From positions 180,209-244,208 of the forward strand of contig NZ_CVQP01000008.1 in assembly GCF_001040705.1 (NCBI RefSeq): 64,000 nucleotides of DNA, given 5' to 3'. The stretch is from Rhodococcus sp. RD6.2 (lineage in GTDB: Bacteria; Actinomycetota; Actinomycetes; Mycobacteriales; Mycobacteriaceae). The notes beneath the pieces were generated by a model. It saw nothing but the letters and a program-made list of their open reading frames with translations. It made no database searches and was not told the DNA's origin. Positions 52,693 to 61,980 of this stretch are shown here, one piece after another (within the stretch, counting starts at the first letter, position 1; each line of letters begins with the position of its first letter). The position numbers were made by a program, and so were the translations under genes.

Positions 52693-54261
52693 ATGCGCAC
52701 ATTGGGGTTGGCGGCACTGGTCATCGCGTTGTGCAGTGCGTGCAGCGCGGGGCCGAGCATCCGACCGGACGTCGCGGTCGTCGAGGAGCAGGAAGGTGCC
52801 CCGGCCTCGACGACGGGTGACGTCCCCACCGGCGCAGCCGAGTTGCCGGTACCGCTGCACGACCTGGACTGGCGGGACTGCACCGCGACGACGGTGGCCG
52901 TCCTGGGGTTGCCGCCGGGTCCGCCCGGGCTGGTCCTCGAGTGTGCGGAACTGACGACGCCTGTCGACTCCGACGAGTTGATGCGCGGCACCTTCACCCT
53001 CGGTGCACTGCGCGCGAGGCTGCCCCAGACTCCGACCGACGTCGCTCCCCTCCTTCTCACGACGGGAGCGGATCGTTCGTCGACGTCGACGCTGGCGGCG
53101 CTCGCCACCGGACCGGTCGGATCACTGCTGCCGTCACGTCCGTTGGTGGCGGTGGACCGCCGCGGCATCGGCACGTCCACGGCGATCGAGTGCGCCGACA
53201 GCACGACCACCACAATGCCTCGGCAGGCGATGATCGACCTCGGACAGTTCACGCCGCCCCCGGCGCCGGGTGGTGACGAGGCGGACACCGTCCTCGCACT
53301 GGGGCGGGATGCCACGACGGTCTGCTCGGACTTCCTGGCACCGCACGAACTTTCCTTCGATGCCCTCAATGCCGCCGGGGATCTCGACGAGATCCGCCGG
53401 GCGTGGGGCGTCGACCGGATCGGTCTGATCGCCGCAGGCAGCGGCGTCGACGTCGCCCTCGCGTACGCGGCCGAGCATCCGGAGTCGCTGGGCCGGCTCG
53501 TCCTCGACTCGCCGTCGGTGGTTCGGTCGGACGCCGCGACGGCCACCGAGTCCGTGGTCCGGGGCAGGCAGGCGGCTCTCGCCTCGTACGCCAGGCAGTG
53601 CGCGGCGCTCCAGTGCTCGCTCGGCCCGGATCCGCTGGGCGCGATCACGAACCTGGTCGAGCGGGCCCGCAACGGCGAACTGGGCACGGTATCCGCGAAC
53701 GCGGTGCTGATCGCGATCACCGACTTCGTCGGTTCGCCGCGCGCCGACGTTCAGGCCGGGATTCGTGAGTTCTCGGACACCCTGTCCGCCGCAGCGGCGG
53801 GCGACACCGGCCCCCTGCAGGCACGGATCGACACCGCGGTCGCCGCGATCCGGACCGACGGTCAGTTCATCGCGCGGTGCTCCGACGGCGACCAGTGGCC
53901 GACGCCGGGACGAGTCCGGGAACTGATGGCCGACTGGGGACAGCGGTATCCGGTGTTCGGACCGGAAGCGGCGCTGGAAATGCTGCTGTGTGCGTCCTGG
54001 CCGAGCACTCCGCCGCCGCCGGGGCCCGATACCGACACCGTCGGGACGATGATCGTTGCCGGTGCCGCCGATCCGGTCGGCGGTGACGGGTCGGCGTCGG
54101 CGTCGGGTGCCCTCGGCGCCGTCGGCACTCCGACGGCGACCGTTGCCTGGCTGGGGTCGGGTCATCCCGCATTCACGCATTCCGAGTGCGTGCAACTCGC
54201 GATCGCCGGGTACGCGGACACCGGCCTTCTGCCGCCCGACGGCGGTGCGTGTCCGGGCTGA
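52693..54261 (+). CDS. Secreted alpha/beta-hydrolase (tripeptidyl-aminopeptidase-like) lipoprotein
   Basis: 522 residues, 3 nt after the RibD-like gene; homologue Rv2672. Signal LGLAALVIALCSACSAGP with a candidate lipidated Cys about residue 17. Hydrolase-like pieces: PLVAVDRRGIGTSTAIEC and RIGLIAAGSGVDVALAYAAE, the nucleophile elbow. The elbow reads A-A-G-S-G-V rather than GxSxG, but Ser is kept. The Asp in IVAGAADPV and the His in GSGHPAFTHSECV fit the rest of the triad and the TAP C-terminal domain. May be a weakly active or specialised peptidase. Confidence 0.82.
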   Translation: MRTLGLAALVIALCSACSAGPSIRPDVAVVEEQEGAPASTTGDVPTGAAELPVPLHDLDWRDCTATTVAVLGLPPGPPGLVLECAELTTPVDSDELMRGTFTLGALRARLPQTPTDVAPLLLTTGADRSSTSTLAALATGPVGSLLPSRPLVAVDRRGIGTSTAIECADSTTTTMPRQAMIDLGQFTPPPAPGGDEADTVLALGRDATTVCSDFLAPHELSFDALNAAGDLDEIRRAWGVDRIGLIAAGSGVDVALAYAAEHPESLGRLVLDSPSVVRSDAATATESVVRGRQAALASYARQCAALQCSLGPDPLGAITNLVERARNGELGTVSANAVLIAITDFVGSPRADVQAGIREFSDTLSAAAAGDTGPLQARIDTAVAAIRTDGQFIARCSDGDQWPTPGRVRELMADWGQRYPVFGPEAALEMLLCASWPSTPPPPGPDTDTVGTMIVAGAADPVGGDGSASASGALGAVGTPTATVAWLGSGHPAFTHSECVQLAIAGYADTGLLPPDGGACPG

Positions 54262-54320
54262 GCCCGAATCCGGGCGGCGTCTTGGGGCGGCGGAGGCGAC
54301 GCGTCGGGTACCGTGCCACG

Positions 54321-55562
54321 GTGTTCCTTCGACAGCTCGAGCCGCGTACCGCCCGCACCACCGCCGAGGTGGTGAAGTTCGCGCTCTGGCCGCTCGCGAT
54401 CATGACGGTCCTGCACCGCGTGCTGGTCAAGGCCGTGAACGGGGCGCGCACCGATGACTTCACACCGGTGTACAACGCCGCACTGGCCTTCCTGAACCGG
54501 CAGCCGGTGTACACCGCCAATTTCAACTGGGTGGACCCGCACTACCTGTACGCGCCGAGCGGCACACTGCTGCTCTCGCCGATCGCGATCATCGACCCCG
54601 AGCGGTCCCGCTGGCTGTTCATCTTCGGCAACGCGGTCGCCGTGATCATCGCCGGCTACCTGCTGCTGCGCATGTTCGGTCTGGCACTCGACTCCATCGC
54701 CGCCCCGATCCTGCTCCTCGGCATGTTCGCGAGCGAGACGGTCACCAACACCCTGGTCTTCACCAACGTCAACGGCGTGATCCTGCTCGGCGAGGTCGCG
54801 TTCCTGCTGCTTCTCCTGCGCCGGCGTGACGCATGGGCGGGCGTCGCCATCGGATTGACGCTGGCGATCAAACCCGTACTCGCCCCCCTGCTGTTGCTCC
54901 CGCTGGTGACGAAGCAGTGGCGCGCACTGGTCACGGCGGTCGGGGTCCCGCTGGTCCTGACTGCGGTCGCGTGGCCCCTGGCCGTCGACCCGATGGAGTT
55001 CGTGCACCACACGTTGCCGTACCTGATGGAGTCGCGGGACTACTTCAACTCCGCGATCGTCGGTAACGGCGCCTACTACAACCTGCCGACCTGGCTGATC
55101 TTCGGACTCAGGGGCGTCTTCGCCGTGGTTGTGCTGGTGTCGCTGTGGCTGCTCTACCGGTACTACCGCGAGGACCGCCTGTTCTTCCTCACCACTACAA
55201 CCGGCGTTCTCATGGCGGGCTCGTTCCTGCTCGGTTCGCTCGGTCAGATGTACTACTCGATGATGCTGCTGCCGTTGCTGATGACCGTGGTGCTGCGCAA
55301 CTCGGTGATGCGGAACTGGCCGGCCTGGCTCGCGGTGTACGGATTCATGTCCCTGGACAGTTGGCTGTCGGGCCGGTTCCCAGCGACCGGGCGGGCGGCC
55401 GAGTACATGAAAACCACACTTGGCTGGAGCCTGCTGCTGCTCGTGATCTGCGGTGTGCTCGTCACCCGGTACCTGACCGCGAAACGCGAAGGTCGCCTCG
55501 ACCGCGGCATCGATCCGGCGTTCGACGAACCGGAGCGGGAAGTCGTTCCCGTCGCATCCTGA
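54321..55562 (+). CDS. aftC: Arabinofuranosyltransferase AftC (GT-C, GT87/DUF2029 type)
   Basis: 413 residues from the GTG at 54321; longer frames to 54186 overlap the hydrolase gene. About ten membrane helices. The first extracellular loop has the GT-C acidic motif GARTDDFTPVYNAALAFLN. Other markers: NFNWVDPHYLYAPSGTLLLS and NGAYYNLPTWLIFGLRG. Homologue Rv2673 adds alpha-1,3 arabinose branches to arabinogalactan and lipoarabinomannan using decaprenyl-phosphoarabinose. Ties with pgsA-patA-pimA as evidence of a mycolata envelope. Confidence 0.88.
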   Translation: MFLRQLEPRTARTTAEVVKFALWPLAIMTVLHRVLVKAVNGARTDDFTPVYNAALAFLNRQPVYTANFNWVDPHYLYAPSGTLLLSPIAIIDPERSRWLFIFGNAVAVIIAGYLLLRMFGLALDSIAAPILLLGMFASETVTNTLVFTNVNGVILLGEVAFLLLLLRRRDAWAGVAIGLTLAIKPVLAPLLLLPLVTKQWRALVTAVGVPLVLTAVAWPLAVDPMEFVHHTLPYLMESRDYFNSAIVGNGAYYNLPTWLIFGLRGVFAVVVLVSLWLLYRYYREDRLFFLTTTTGVLMAGSFLLGSLGQMYYSMMLLPLLMTVVLRNSVMRNWPAWLAVYGFMSLDSWLSGRFPATGRAAEYMKTTLGWSLLLLVICGVLVTRYLTAKREGRLDRGIDPAFDEPEREVVPVAS

Positions 55563-55575
55563 GTAGCGTGGTTGC

Positions 55576-56013
55576 ATGACCCCGGATTCTGAGCACACCG
55601 CTGCGGGCCGCAAGCCCGGGTTCGAGCTGACCGACGCGCAGTGGCGCGAGAAGCTGACACCCGAGGAGTACGCGGTGCTTCGGCAAGCGGGTACCGAACG
55701 TCCCTTCGTCGGCGAGTACACCGACACGAAGACCGTCGGCGAGTACCACTGCCGCGCGTGTGACGCGCTGCTGTTCACCTCGACCGAGAAGTTCGAATCG
55801 CATTGCGGGTGGCCGTCGTTCTTCGACCCCGCCGATTCGGACGCGGTGATCCTGCGTGCCGACGACTCGCTGGGAATGCGCCGTGTCGAGGTGCTGTGCG
55901 CCAACTGCCACAGCCATCTCGGGCACGTTTTCGAAGGCGAGGGATATCCGACGCCGACGGACCAGCGGTACTGCATCAACTCGATCTCACTGCGCCTGAC
56001 GCAAACGGGGTAG
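55576..56013 (+). CDS. msrB: Peptide methionine-R-sulfoxide reductase MsrB
   Basis: 145 residues. Two CxxC zinc sites (CRAC and CANC), FESHCGWPSFFDP, NCHSHLGHVF and the catalytic Cys in QRYCINSISL. Reduces R-sulfoxide of methionine in proteins. Lies 13 nt after aftC, as Rv2673-Rv2674. A molybdoenzyme of the BisC type, which acts on free methionine-S-sulfoxide in E. coli, is encoded 2.3 kb away. Confidence 0.96.
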   Translation: MTPDSEHTAAGRKPGFELTDAQWREKLTPEEYAVLRQAGTERPFVGEYTDTKTVGEYHCRACDALLFTSTEKFESHCGWPSFFDPADSDAVILRADDSLGMRRVEVLCANCHSHLGHVFEGEGYPTPTDQRYCINSISLRLTQTG

Positions 56014-56064
56014 GTCGTCCCGGCTCGCACTGCGCCGAGCGCCGAAGGCGGGGACGATTTGTCC

Positions 56065-57030
56065 ATGACCGCTACGAGGGCGTCGCGTAAGTCGAAGGTG
56101 TCCATCATCGGGGCAGGCAGCGTCGGCACCGCGGTCGCGTATGCGTGTCTGATCCGCGGGTCGGCGGATTCACTCGCGCTGTACGACACCAACGCGGGCA
56201 AGGTCCGAGCCGAGGTGTTGGATCTCAACCACGGCACGCAGTTCGCGCCGGCATGTCTCATCGACGGTGCCGACGACCTCGCGGTGACCACGGCGTCAGA
56301 CCTGATCGTCGTCACCGCGGGCGTGAAGCAGCGCCCGGGACAGTCTCGACTCGACCTCGCCGCAGCGAACGTCGAACTCGTCCAGGCACTGACCCCGGCG
56401 CTGCTCGACCTCTCCCCCGACGCGGTGATCGTGTTCGTCAGCAACCCCGTCGACATCGTCACGTACGCGGCCGTGCGCACGGCGGGTGCGGAGTGTGCGC
56501 CCCGGATCTTCGGCTCGGGCACGGTCCTCGACTCGGGTCGGCTGCGATTCCTGGTCGCGCAGCGCGTCGACGTGGCCGTCGAGAACGTGCACGCGCTCAT
56601 CGTCGGCGAGCACGGCGATTCGGAGATCGCGTTGTGGTCGAGCGCGACGATCGGCGGGGTGCCCGCCCTGAGCTACGACGTTGGCGCCGGCCCGGTGTTC
56701 GACGAGAACGCCTGCGCCGAGTTGTCGGCCCAGGTGACGCGGAGCGCCTACGAGATCATCGAGGGCAAGGGCGCCACCAATCTGGCGATCGGCCTGTCGA
56801 CGGCACGGATCGTCGAGGCCGTCCTGCGCGACCAGCATCGCGTGCTCCCCGTGTCCTCGATGCAGACCGGCGCGTACGGCATCGACGGGGTCTGTCTGTC
56901 GCTGCCGACCCTCGTCGACGGACGCGGGGCCACGCGGGTGCTCGAGGTGCCGCTGTCCGGCGGTGAGGCGGAGGGACTGCAAGCGTCCGCGCAGGCGCTG
57001 CGGGACGTGCAGCGCGCGCTCGGACTGTGA
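56065..57030 (+). CDS. ldh: L-lactate dehydrogenase
   Basis: 321 residues from the ATG at 56065. NAD site VSIIGAGSVGTAVAYACL; GVKQRPGQSRLDLAAANV has the Gln that marks lactate rather than malate dehydrogenase, and the catalytic Arg; GSGTVLDSGRLRF and the active-site His in VGEHGDSEIALW are intact. Interconverts pyruvate and L-lactate. Set after msrB, at the start of a segment absent from the mycobacterial order. Confidence 0.93.
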   Translation: MTATRASRKSKVSIIGAGSVGTAVAYACLIRGSADSLALYDTNAGKVRAEVLDLNHGTQFAPACLIDGADDLAVTTASDLIVVTAGVKQRPGQSRLDLAAANVELVQALTPALLDLSPDAVIVFVSNPVDIVTYAAVRTAGAECAPRIFGSGTVLDSGRLRFLVAQRVDVAVENVHALIVGEHGDSEIALWSSATIGGVPALSYDVGAGPVFDENACAELSAQVTRSAYEIIEGKGATNLAIGLSTARIVEAVLRDQHRVLPVSSMQTGAYGIDGVCLSLPTLVDGRGATRVLEVPLSGGEAEGLQASAQALRDVQRALGL

Positions 57031-57034
57031 CACC

Positions 57035-58303
57035 TCAGCCGGCGTACATCTCTTCGATCAGGTTCTTCGCGATCGTGGAGGCCGGATCGTGCCCGTTCGC
57101 GCCGGGCGCGAGATTCGCCCACACGATCAGCGTGACCCCTTTCTCCGGGTCCGAACCCATGAACGAGTTGTAGCCGGGCAGCTCGCCGGTGTGCCCGTAC
57201 ATCGGCCCCATCTTCGCGATGCCCCAGCCGTAGCCCGCTGCCTCGGGGCTGGACGGGTCCGTCGGCTGGACACTGGCCAGCCGCTGCTTCTGCATGTCGG
57301 CGTCCAGCGCCTTGCCTCCCGCGAGCGCCTCGGCCCAGGTGGCGAGGTCCTCGGCGGTCGAGATTCCGCCGCCTGCCGACCAGGTCCACGACGGGTTGTT
57401 GTTCGTGACGTCGGTCGGCGCGAGGGTGCCGTCCATCGCCTGGGCCTGCATGTCCTCGGGCAACGCCGGATCGGTGAGGGTGAGCATGTTGGTGCCGAAG
57501 AAGTAGCCGTGCGAGTACGGATCGGGAAGCGCGGTGTCCGTCGGCTCTGGGAACGACGAGCTGCTCAGACCGGCGGGACCGATGATGCGGTCGCGGTAGA
57601 TCTCGGCGAGCGGCTTGCCGTCGAGCTGCTCTGCGATCAGACCGAGCAGGACGTAGTTGGTGTTCGAGTAGTGGTACCCCCCGCCGGGCGGGAAGTACGG
57701 CGGCTGCGACAGCCCGAGGGCGAGCAGTTCCTCCGGCATCCAGACGCGTCCCGGGTCGTTGTCGAGTGCCTCGTTGAGCTCCGGGGTCTCGCTGTAGTTG
57801 TAGAGCCCGGACCGCATGTCGAGGACCTGCGCGATGGTGATGTTCTCGCCGTTCGGGACGTCGGGACGGTATTTCGACACGGGGTCGGTCACCGCGATCT
57901 TCCCTTCCTGCGCGAGCTGCAGGATGGCGGTCGCGGTCCACGTCTTGGTGTTGGAACCGATCCGAATGTGGTCGTCCAGCGCGACGGCGTCACCCCCGCC
58001 GCGTTCGGTGGTGCCGTACGTCGCGGTGATCGTGCCCGACGGGGTGCGGAGCAGCGCGACCGCACCGGGGAACAGGAACTCCTTCGCGCCCTCCTCGAGC
58101 GCGGCCTCCAGCCCCGCCTGATCGACGGGCTTGACGGCACCGGCATCCGAGGTGGCCGACGATGCTGCGGCCGTGCCTGCCGTCGTGGACGTGGCGTCCG
58201 AGGACGCGTCGTCGGAGTCCGAGCACGCTCCGGCGAACAGGGTCAGCGTCACCACGACGCCCGTGACCCGCAGCAGTCGGCCAGGTACGGCTTTACGGTT
58301 CAT
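57035..58303 (-). CDS. Serine hydrolase of beta-lactamase/DD-carboxypeptidase fold, lipoprotein
   Basis: 422 residues. Signal VTGVVVTLTLFAGACSDSD with lipid-attachment Cys about residue 27. Penicillin-binding-fold catalytic motifs: S-x-x-K as RIGSNTKTWTA, Y-x-N as YHYSNTNYVLLG and H-T-G as YGHTGELPGY. Class C-like esterase/peptidase family (Pfam beta-lactamase). It could be a D-alanyl-D-alanine carboxypeptidase, an esterase or a beta-lactamase; the motifs alone do not distinguish these. Convergent with ldh with a 4-nt gap. Confidence 0.87.
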   Translation of the reverse strand: MNRKAVPGRLLRVTGVVVTLTLFAGACSDSDDASSDATSTTAGTAAASSATSDAGAVKPVDQAGLEAALEEGAKEFLFPGAVALLRTPSGTITATYGTTERGGGDAVALDDHIRIGSNTKTWTATAILQLAQEGKIAVTDPVSKYRPDVPNGENITIAQVLDMRSGLYNYSETPELNEALDNDPGRVWMPEELLALGLSQPPYFPPGGGYHYSNTNYVLLGLIAEQLDGKPLAEIYRDRIIGPAGLSSSSFPEPTDTALPDPYSHGYFFGTNMLTLTDPALPEDMQAQAMDGTLAPTDVTNNNPSWTWSAGGGISTAEDLATWAEALAGGKALDADMQKQRLASVQPTDPSSPEAAGYGWGIAKMGPMYGHTGELPGYNSFMGSDPEKGVTLIVWANLAPGANGHDPASTIAKNLIEEMYAG

Positions 58304-58346
58304 GGGCTTTCACGCTACGCGGGGCCGCAGCGAGATGTGAGATGGT

Positions 58347-60650
58347 TCACATATGTGAAAGAACTGTCGGCGGCTCGTACGCGCGAATCGGCGGCAACTC
58401 GCCCTCGAACCGCTCGACTTCGACCAGCACGTGCTGCCCGGTGCTACCGCGCGCCAGGCGCGACGTCCCGACGTCGGGCGTGAGCACGTTCGGGTTTCCG
58501 TGCACGCACATCGAATTCGGATCGGACGGATCGAGTGGGTCGTACCAGGCACCCGTCGACAGTTGCACGACCCCGACGAGCAGTCCGTCGTCGAGCACGG
58601 CCCCGGCGAGGCAGGCGCCGCGGTCGTTGAACACCCGCACGACATCGCCGCTCGCGATGCCGCGCGCCGCGGCGTCGTCGGGGTGCAGCCGGATCGGTTC
58701 GCGCCCCTGTACTTTCGACGCCTGGCTGGTGGCACCGTGGTCGAGTTGGCTGTGCAGCCGCGTCTTCGGCTGGTTCGCGATCATGTGCAGCGGGAACTGC
58801 TCGGCACGCTGCCCGCCGAGCCACTCCTGGGGCTCGTACCAGGTCGGATGCCCCGCGCAGTCGTCGTAACCGAATCCGTCGATGTCGCTGGAGAAGATCT
58901 CGATCTTCCCGCTGGGCGTCCGCAACGCGTTGCGCTCCGGATCGGCGCGGAAATCCTCCAGCAGCGTCAGACCGTCCTCGGTGCGCATCCGGACGTGCCC
59001 GCGCGCCCAGAACTCGTCGAACTGCGGCGCCTCGCCGCCGTCGGCGCGCACGAAACCGCGCCACTGCTCGTACAGGTGCTCGATCCACTCCCCCGACGTC
59101 CGCCCCTCCGTGAACTGCGCACCGAAACCCAGACGGCGTGCGAGTGCCGCGAAGGTGTCGTAGTCGTCACGGGCGTCGGCGTACGGCGGAACCGCTGCCT
59201 GCATCGCGACCATCAGCGGGTCGTTCCGGGTGCAGGACAGGTCGTTTCGCTCGAGTGAGGTCGTGGACGGCACGACGATGTCGGCATGCTTGGCCATCGG
59301 GGTCCAGTACGGGTCGTGCACGACGATCGTGTCCGGACGCGACAGCGCGCGGCGCAGACGGCCGAGGTCCTGATGATGGTGGAACGGGTTGCCGCCCGCC
59401 CAGTACACGAAGCGGATGTCCGGGAAGGTGCGGGTCTCGCCGTTGTAGTCGTACCGCTCCCCCGGATGCAGCAGCAGATCCGAGATCGCCGCGACGGGGA
59501 TCGACTCGGTGACCGGGTTCTGCCCCTGGAACAGGGTCGGCAGCGGGTACGGCACCGGCGCCAGGCCCGGCTCGTTCATCGACCCGTAGCCGTGGCCGAA
59601 ACCTCCGCCGGGAAGACCGATCTGGCCGAGCATCGCGGCGAGGGTGATCCCCGCCCACGGTGCCTGCTCGCCGTGCCGGACCCGCTGCAGCGACCACGTG
59701 ACCGTGACCAGCGTCCGGCCGGACGCCATCTGCCGGGCCAGGTCCGCGATCGTCGCGGCGGGAATCCCCGACAGGCCCTCGGCCCACGCCGGGTCCTTCG
59801 CGACGCCGTCGCTGCGGCCCAGCAGGTAGTCCTCGAACTTGTCGTAGCCGACGGTGTACCGGTCCAGGAAGGCGCGATCCGCGAGATCCTCGGTGGCCAG
59901 GACGTGTCCGAGCGCCAGCATGATCGCCACGTCACTGCCCGGCCGCGGCGCCAGCCACTTCGCTTCACCGTGCACGTCGTCGCGCAGAGGGCTGATCGTG
60001 ACGATCCGCCCTCCGCGGGCGCGCAGCGCGTCCAGCGCGCCGCGCGTCGGGTGGTTGCTCGTGCCGCCGTCGTTGACCGCGGTGTTCTTCAGTGGGACGC
60101 CGCCGAAGCAGACCATCAGATCGGTCTCGCGGGCGATGACGTCCCAGTTCGTCGAGCGCGCGAACAGCTTCCAGTGCGTGCCCATCACCCGAGGCATGAT
60201 CACGCTGGTCGCGCCGAGCGAGTAGCTGTTCTCCGAGCGCGTGTAGCCGCCGAACTGCTTCAGGAACCGGTGTACCTGGCTCTGCGCGTGGTGAAAGCGT
60301 CCCGGCGCCGACCAGCCGTAGGAGCCGCCGAAGATCGCCCGGTTACCGTGCCTGTCGACGACCCGGCGCAGCTCCCCGGCCAGCAGTTCCGTGAGCTCGT
60401 CCCACGACACCGCGACGAACTCGTCGGCGCCGCGCCGATCGGACGGACCCGGGCCGCCCTCGAGCCAGCCGCGCCGGACCGCCGGGCCGGTGACGCGCGA
60501 GCGGTGACGCACCGACCCGACCGCGTTCTCGAGGATCGGTGAGGGGTCGGCGTCGCCGGCGAACGGGTGCACCGCGGTGACCTCACCGTTCGCCGACTCG
60601 GCCTCGAACATTCCCCAGTGCGCCATCTGCCGGCGCCGCTCCGAACTCAC
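58347..60650 (-). CDS. Cytoplasmic molybdopterin oxidoreductase, BisC/biotin-sulfoxide-reductase type
   Basis: 767 residues from the GTG at 60650; MAHWGMFEAES at 60626 is an alternative start (759 residues). No Tat signal and no N-terminal Cys cluster for an iron-sulfur centre, so cytoplasmic. DMSO-reductase fold: AIFGGSYGWSAPGRFHHAQ, the Mo-ligand serine in SENSYSLGATSVIMP, VYWAGGNPFHHHQDL, VVPSTTSLERNDLS and the C-terminal MIANQPKTRLHSQLDHG. E. coli BisC reduces biotin sulfoxide and free methionine-S-sulfoxide. No dedicated electron-transfer partner or chaperone gene is adjacent. Confidence 0.9.
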   Translation of the reverse strand: MSSERRRQMAHWGMFEAESANGEVTAVHPFAGDADPSPILENAVGSVRHRSRVTGPAVRRGWLEGGPGPSDRRGADEFVAVSWDELTELLAGELRRVVDRHGNRAIFGGSYGWSAPGRFHHAQSQVHRFLKQFGGYTRSENSYSLGATSVIMPRVMGTHWKLFARSTNWDVIARETDLMVCFGGVPLKNTAVNDGGTSNHPTRGALDALRARGGRIVTISPLRDDVHGEAKWLAPRPGSDVAIMLALGHVLATEDLADRAFLDRYTVGYDKFEDYLLGRSDGVAKDPAWAEGLSGIPAATIADLARQMASGRTLVTVTWSLQRVRHGEQAPWAGITLAAMLGQIGLPGGGFGHGYGSMNEPGLAPVPYPLPTLFQGQNPVTESIPVAAISDLLLHPGERYDYNGETRTFPDIRFVYWAGGNPFHHHQDLGRLRRALSRPDTIVVHDPYWTPMAKHADIVVPSTTSLERNDLSCTRNDPLMVAMQAAVPPYADARDDYDTFAALARRLGFGAQFTEGRTSGEWIEHLYEQWRGFVRADGGEAPQFDEFWARGHVRMRTEDGLTLLEDFRADPERNALRTPSGKIEIFSSDIDGFGYDDCAGHPTWYEPQEWLGGQRAEQFPLHMIANQPKTRLHSQLDHGATSQASKVQGREPIRLHPDDAAARGIASGDVVRVFNDRGACLAGAVLDDGLLVGVVQLSTGAWYDPLDPSDPNSMCVHGNPNVLTPDVGTSRLARGSTGQHVLVEVERFEGELPPIRAYEPPTVLSHM

Positions 60651-60673
60651 GGTGGCCAGTGTGCCACCGGTCG

Positions 60674-61807
60674 CTACTTCAGCTTCAGCTCGGCCACCAC
60701 CCCGGCGTGATCCGAGGCCCACAGCGGCGCGGGTGCGCCGCGGAACGGCGCCGCTCCGACCGTCGACACCTTCTTGGCCTGCCAGTCCCCCCTGGTCAGC
60801 ACCAGGTCGATCCGCGTCGCGTTCTCCGACACCGGGTTCGTCAGCAACTCGTTCTGGCAGCACGTCAGCCCGGGATCGTTCCGGTTGGCTGCGGGCCATG
60901 CATCGACGAGTCCGCCCGCGATCAGGTTCGCGTAGGTCGGCGTCGTCGTGCCCGCCGCGTCGGAGTTGAAGTCGCCGACGACGATCACGGGCAGCGGACT
61001 CGCGGTGACGATTCCGAGTGCCTCCGCACCCTGCGCGACCTGGATGGCGGGCACCGGGGACTCGGTCTCGAGGTGGGAGTTGAAGAACCGGAACGAGGCG
61101 CCGTTCACGGTCGCGTCGACCGATGTCCAGCCTCGGGTGAAAGTGACGGTACTTCCTGCCGCGGTGGGCACGGTGAGCTGCGCGGCGTAGTGGCCGTTCT
61201 GCGGGTTCGACGTCGCCACCCCGGATCGCGCGAGGATCACGTCGCGGTCCGTGAGCCGGATGTCCGACAGCGGCAGTCCCACCACAGGATTCACCGGTGC
61301 CGCCGGATCCAGGTACGGCGCCTCGACGTCGGCGTTGGTCGACGTCGCAACCGCGGTGTAGGCCAGGCCGCGTTCGGCCAGCTCGGACTGCAGGATCGCG
61401 AGGAAGTCCTGGAACGGGGTTGTCGCGTTCGGGGTGCCCGAGAGATCTGCGGGGGTCTGGGTCCGCCACAGCGAGACCTCTTGCAGACCCACGAGATCGG
61501 GGCCCGCCTGCTGGATCTCGGTGGCCAGTGCGTCGGCGCGGGCCTCGAAGTCGGTGTCGATCACGTTCTGTCGGGCCCGGGTGACGGCCTCGACGAACTG
61601 CGGGAAGGTCGGTGCGGTCACGATGTCGGTCAGACCGGTTCCGAGATAGAGGTTCCGCGTCATCACGGCGACCTTCTTGTTGTTCGGTTCACCCGGTGGG
61701 GTGCCGTTGTTCGGTGCCGCGGCGGCGGGCGTCGCCACCGCGACCGCGGCGGCGACCGCGACAAGAACGCACAACCGCCTGGTGGTCTTCGAGAAACGCT
61801 GCGACAT
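60674..61807 (-). CDS. Secreted endonuclease/exonuclease/phosphatase-family protein
   Basis: 377 residues. ATG with a strong GGAGG-TAA ribosome site. Signal peptide LCVLVAVAAAVAVATPAAAAPN with a likely cleavage after the Ala run (about residue 31). EEP-fold motifs: MTRNLYLGTGLTD, VGLQEVSLWRTQ (metal Glu), FFNSHLETES, VVGDFNSDAAG and ASDHAGVVAEL. Acts outside the cell on a phosphodiester, either DNA or a phospholipid. Two Cys in GLTCCQNELL are unusual. Confidence 0.88.
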   Translation of the reverse strand: MSQRFSKTTRRLCVLVAVAAAVAVATPAAAAPNNGTPPGEPNNKKVAVMTRNLYLGTGLTDIVTAPTFPQFVEAVTRARQNVIDTDFEARADALATEIQQAGPDLVGLQEVSLWRTQTPADLSGTPNATTPFQDFLAILQSELAERGLAYTAVATSTNADVEAPYLDPAAPVNPVVGLPLSDIRLTDRDVILARSGVATSNPQNGHYAAQLTVPTAAGSTVTFTRGWTSVDATVNGASFRFFNSHLETESPVPAIQVAQGAEALGIVTASPLPVIVVGDFNSDAAGTTTPTYANLIAGGLVDAWPAANRNDPGLTCCQNELLTNPVSENATRIDLVLTRGDWQAKKVSTVGAAPFRGAPAPLWASDHAGVVAELKLK

Positions 61808-61929
61808 GGTGGTTACCTCCGTCGTGGTGGCGTGCCCGGTACACCCGACGACGGTCACCACCGCTACTCCCCGGGCGTCCGTTGCAGGTGGGAACCGCCG
61901 TCCACTACGGAGAGTGACACAGAAAGCCC
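61808..61929. other. Intergenic region upstream of the nuclease gene
   Basis: 122 nt containing the nuclease promoter. No conserved site recognised. Confidence 0.4.
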
Positions 61930-61975
61930 TCCCCTGCGGCCGGTAACGACACGACTTCGTCCCGGCCGCAGGGGA
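61930..61975 (-). terminator. Terminator of hemQ
   Basis: TCCCCTGCGGCCGG pairs perfectly with CCGGCCGCAGGGGA across an 18-nt loop, beginning 5 nt past the hemQ stop on the minus strand. Confidence 0.75.
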
Positions 61976-61980
61976 CAGGA

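Noticed and set aside
54162-56600. 812-codon minus-strand frame opposite aftC, msrB and ldh
   Set aside because: It covers three clear plus-strand genes and reads as charged low-complexity sequence.
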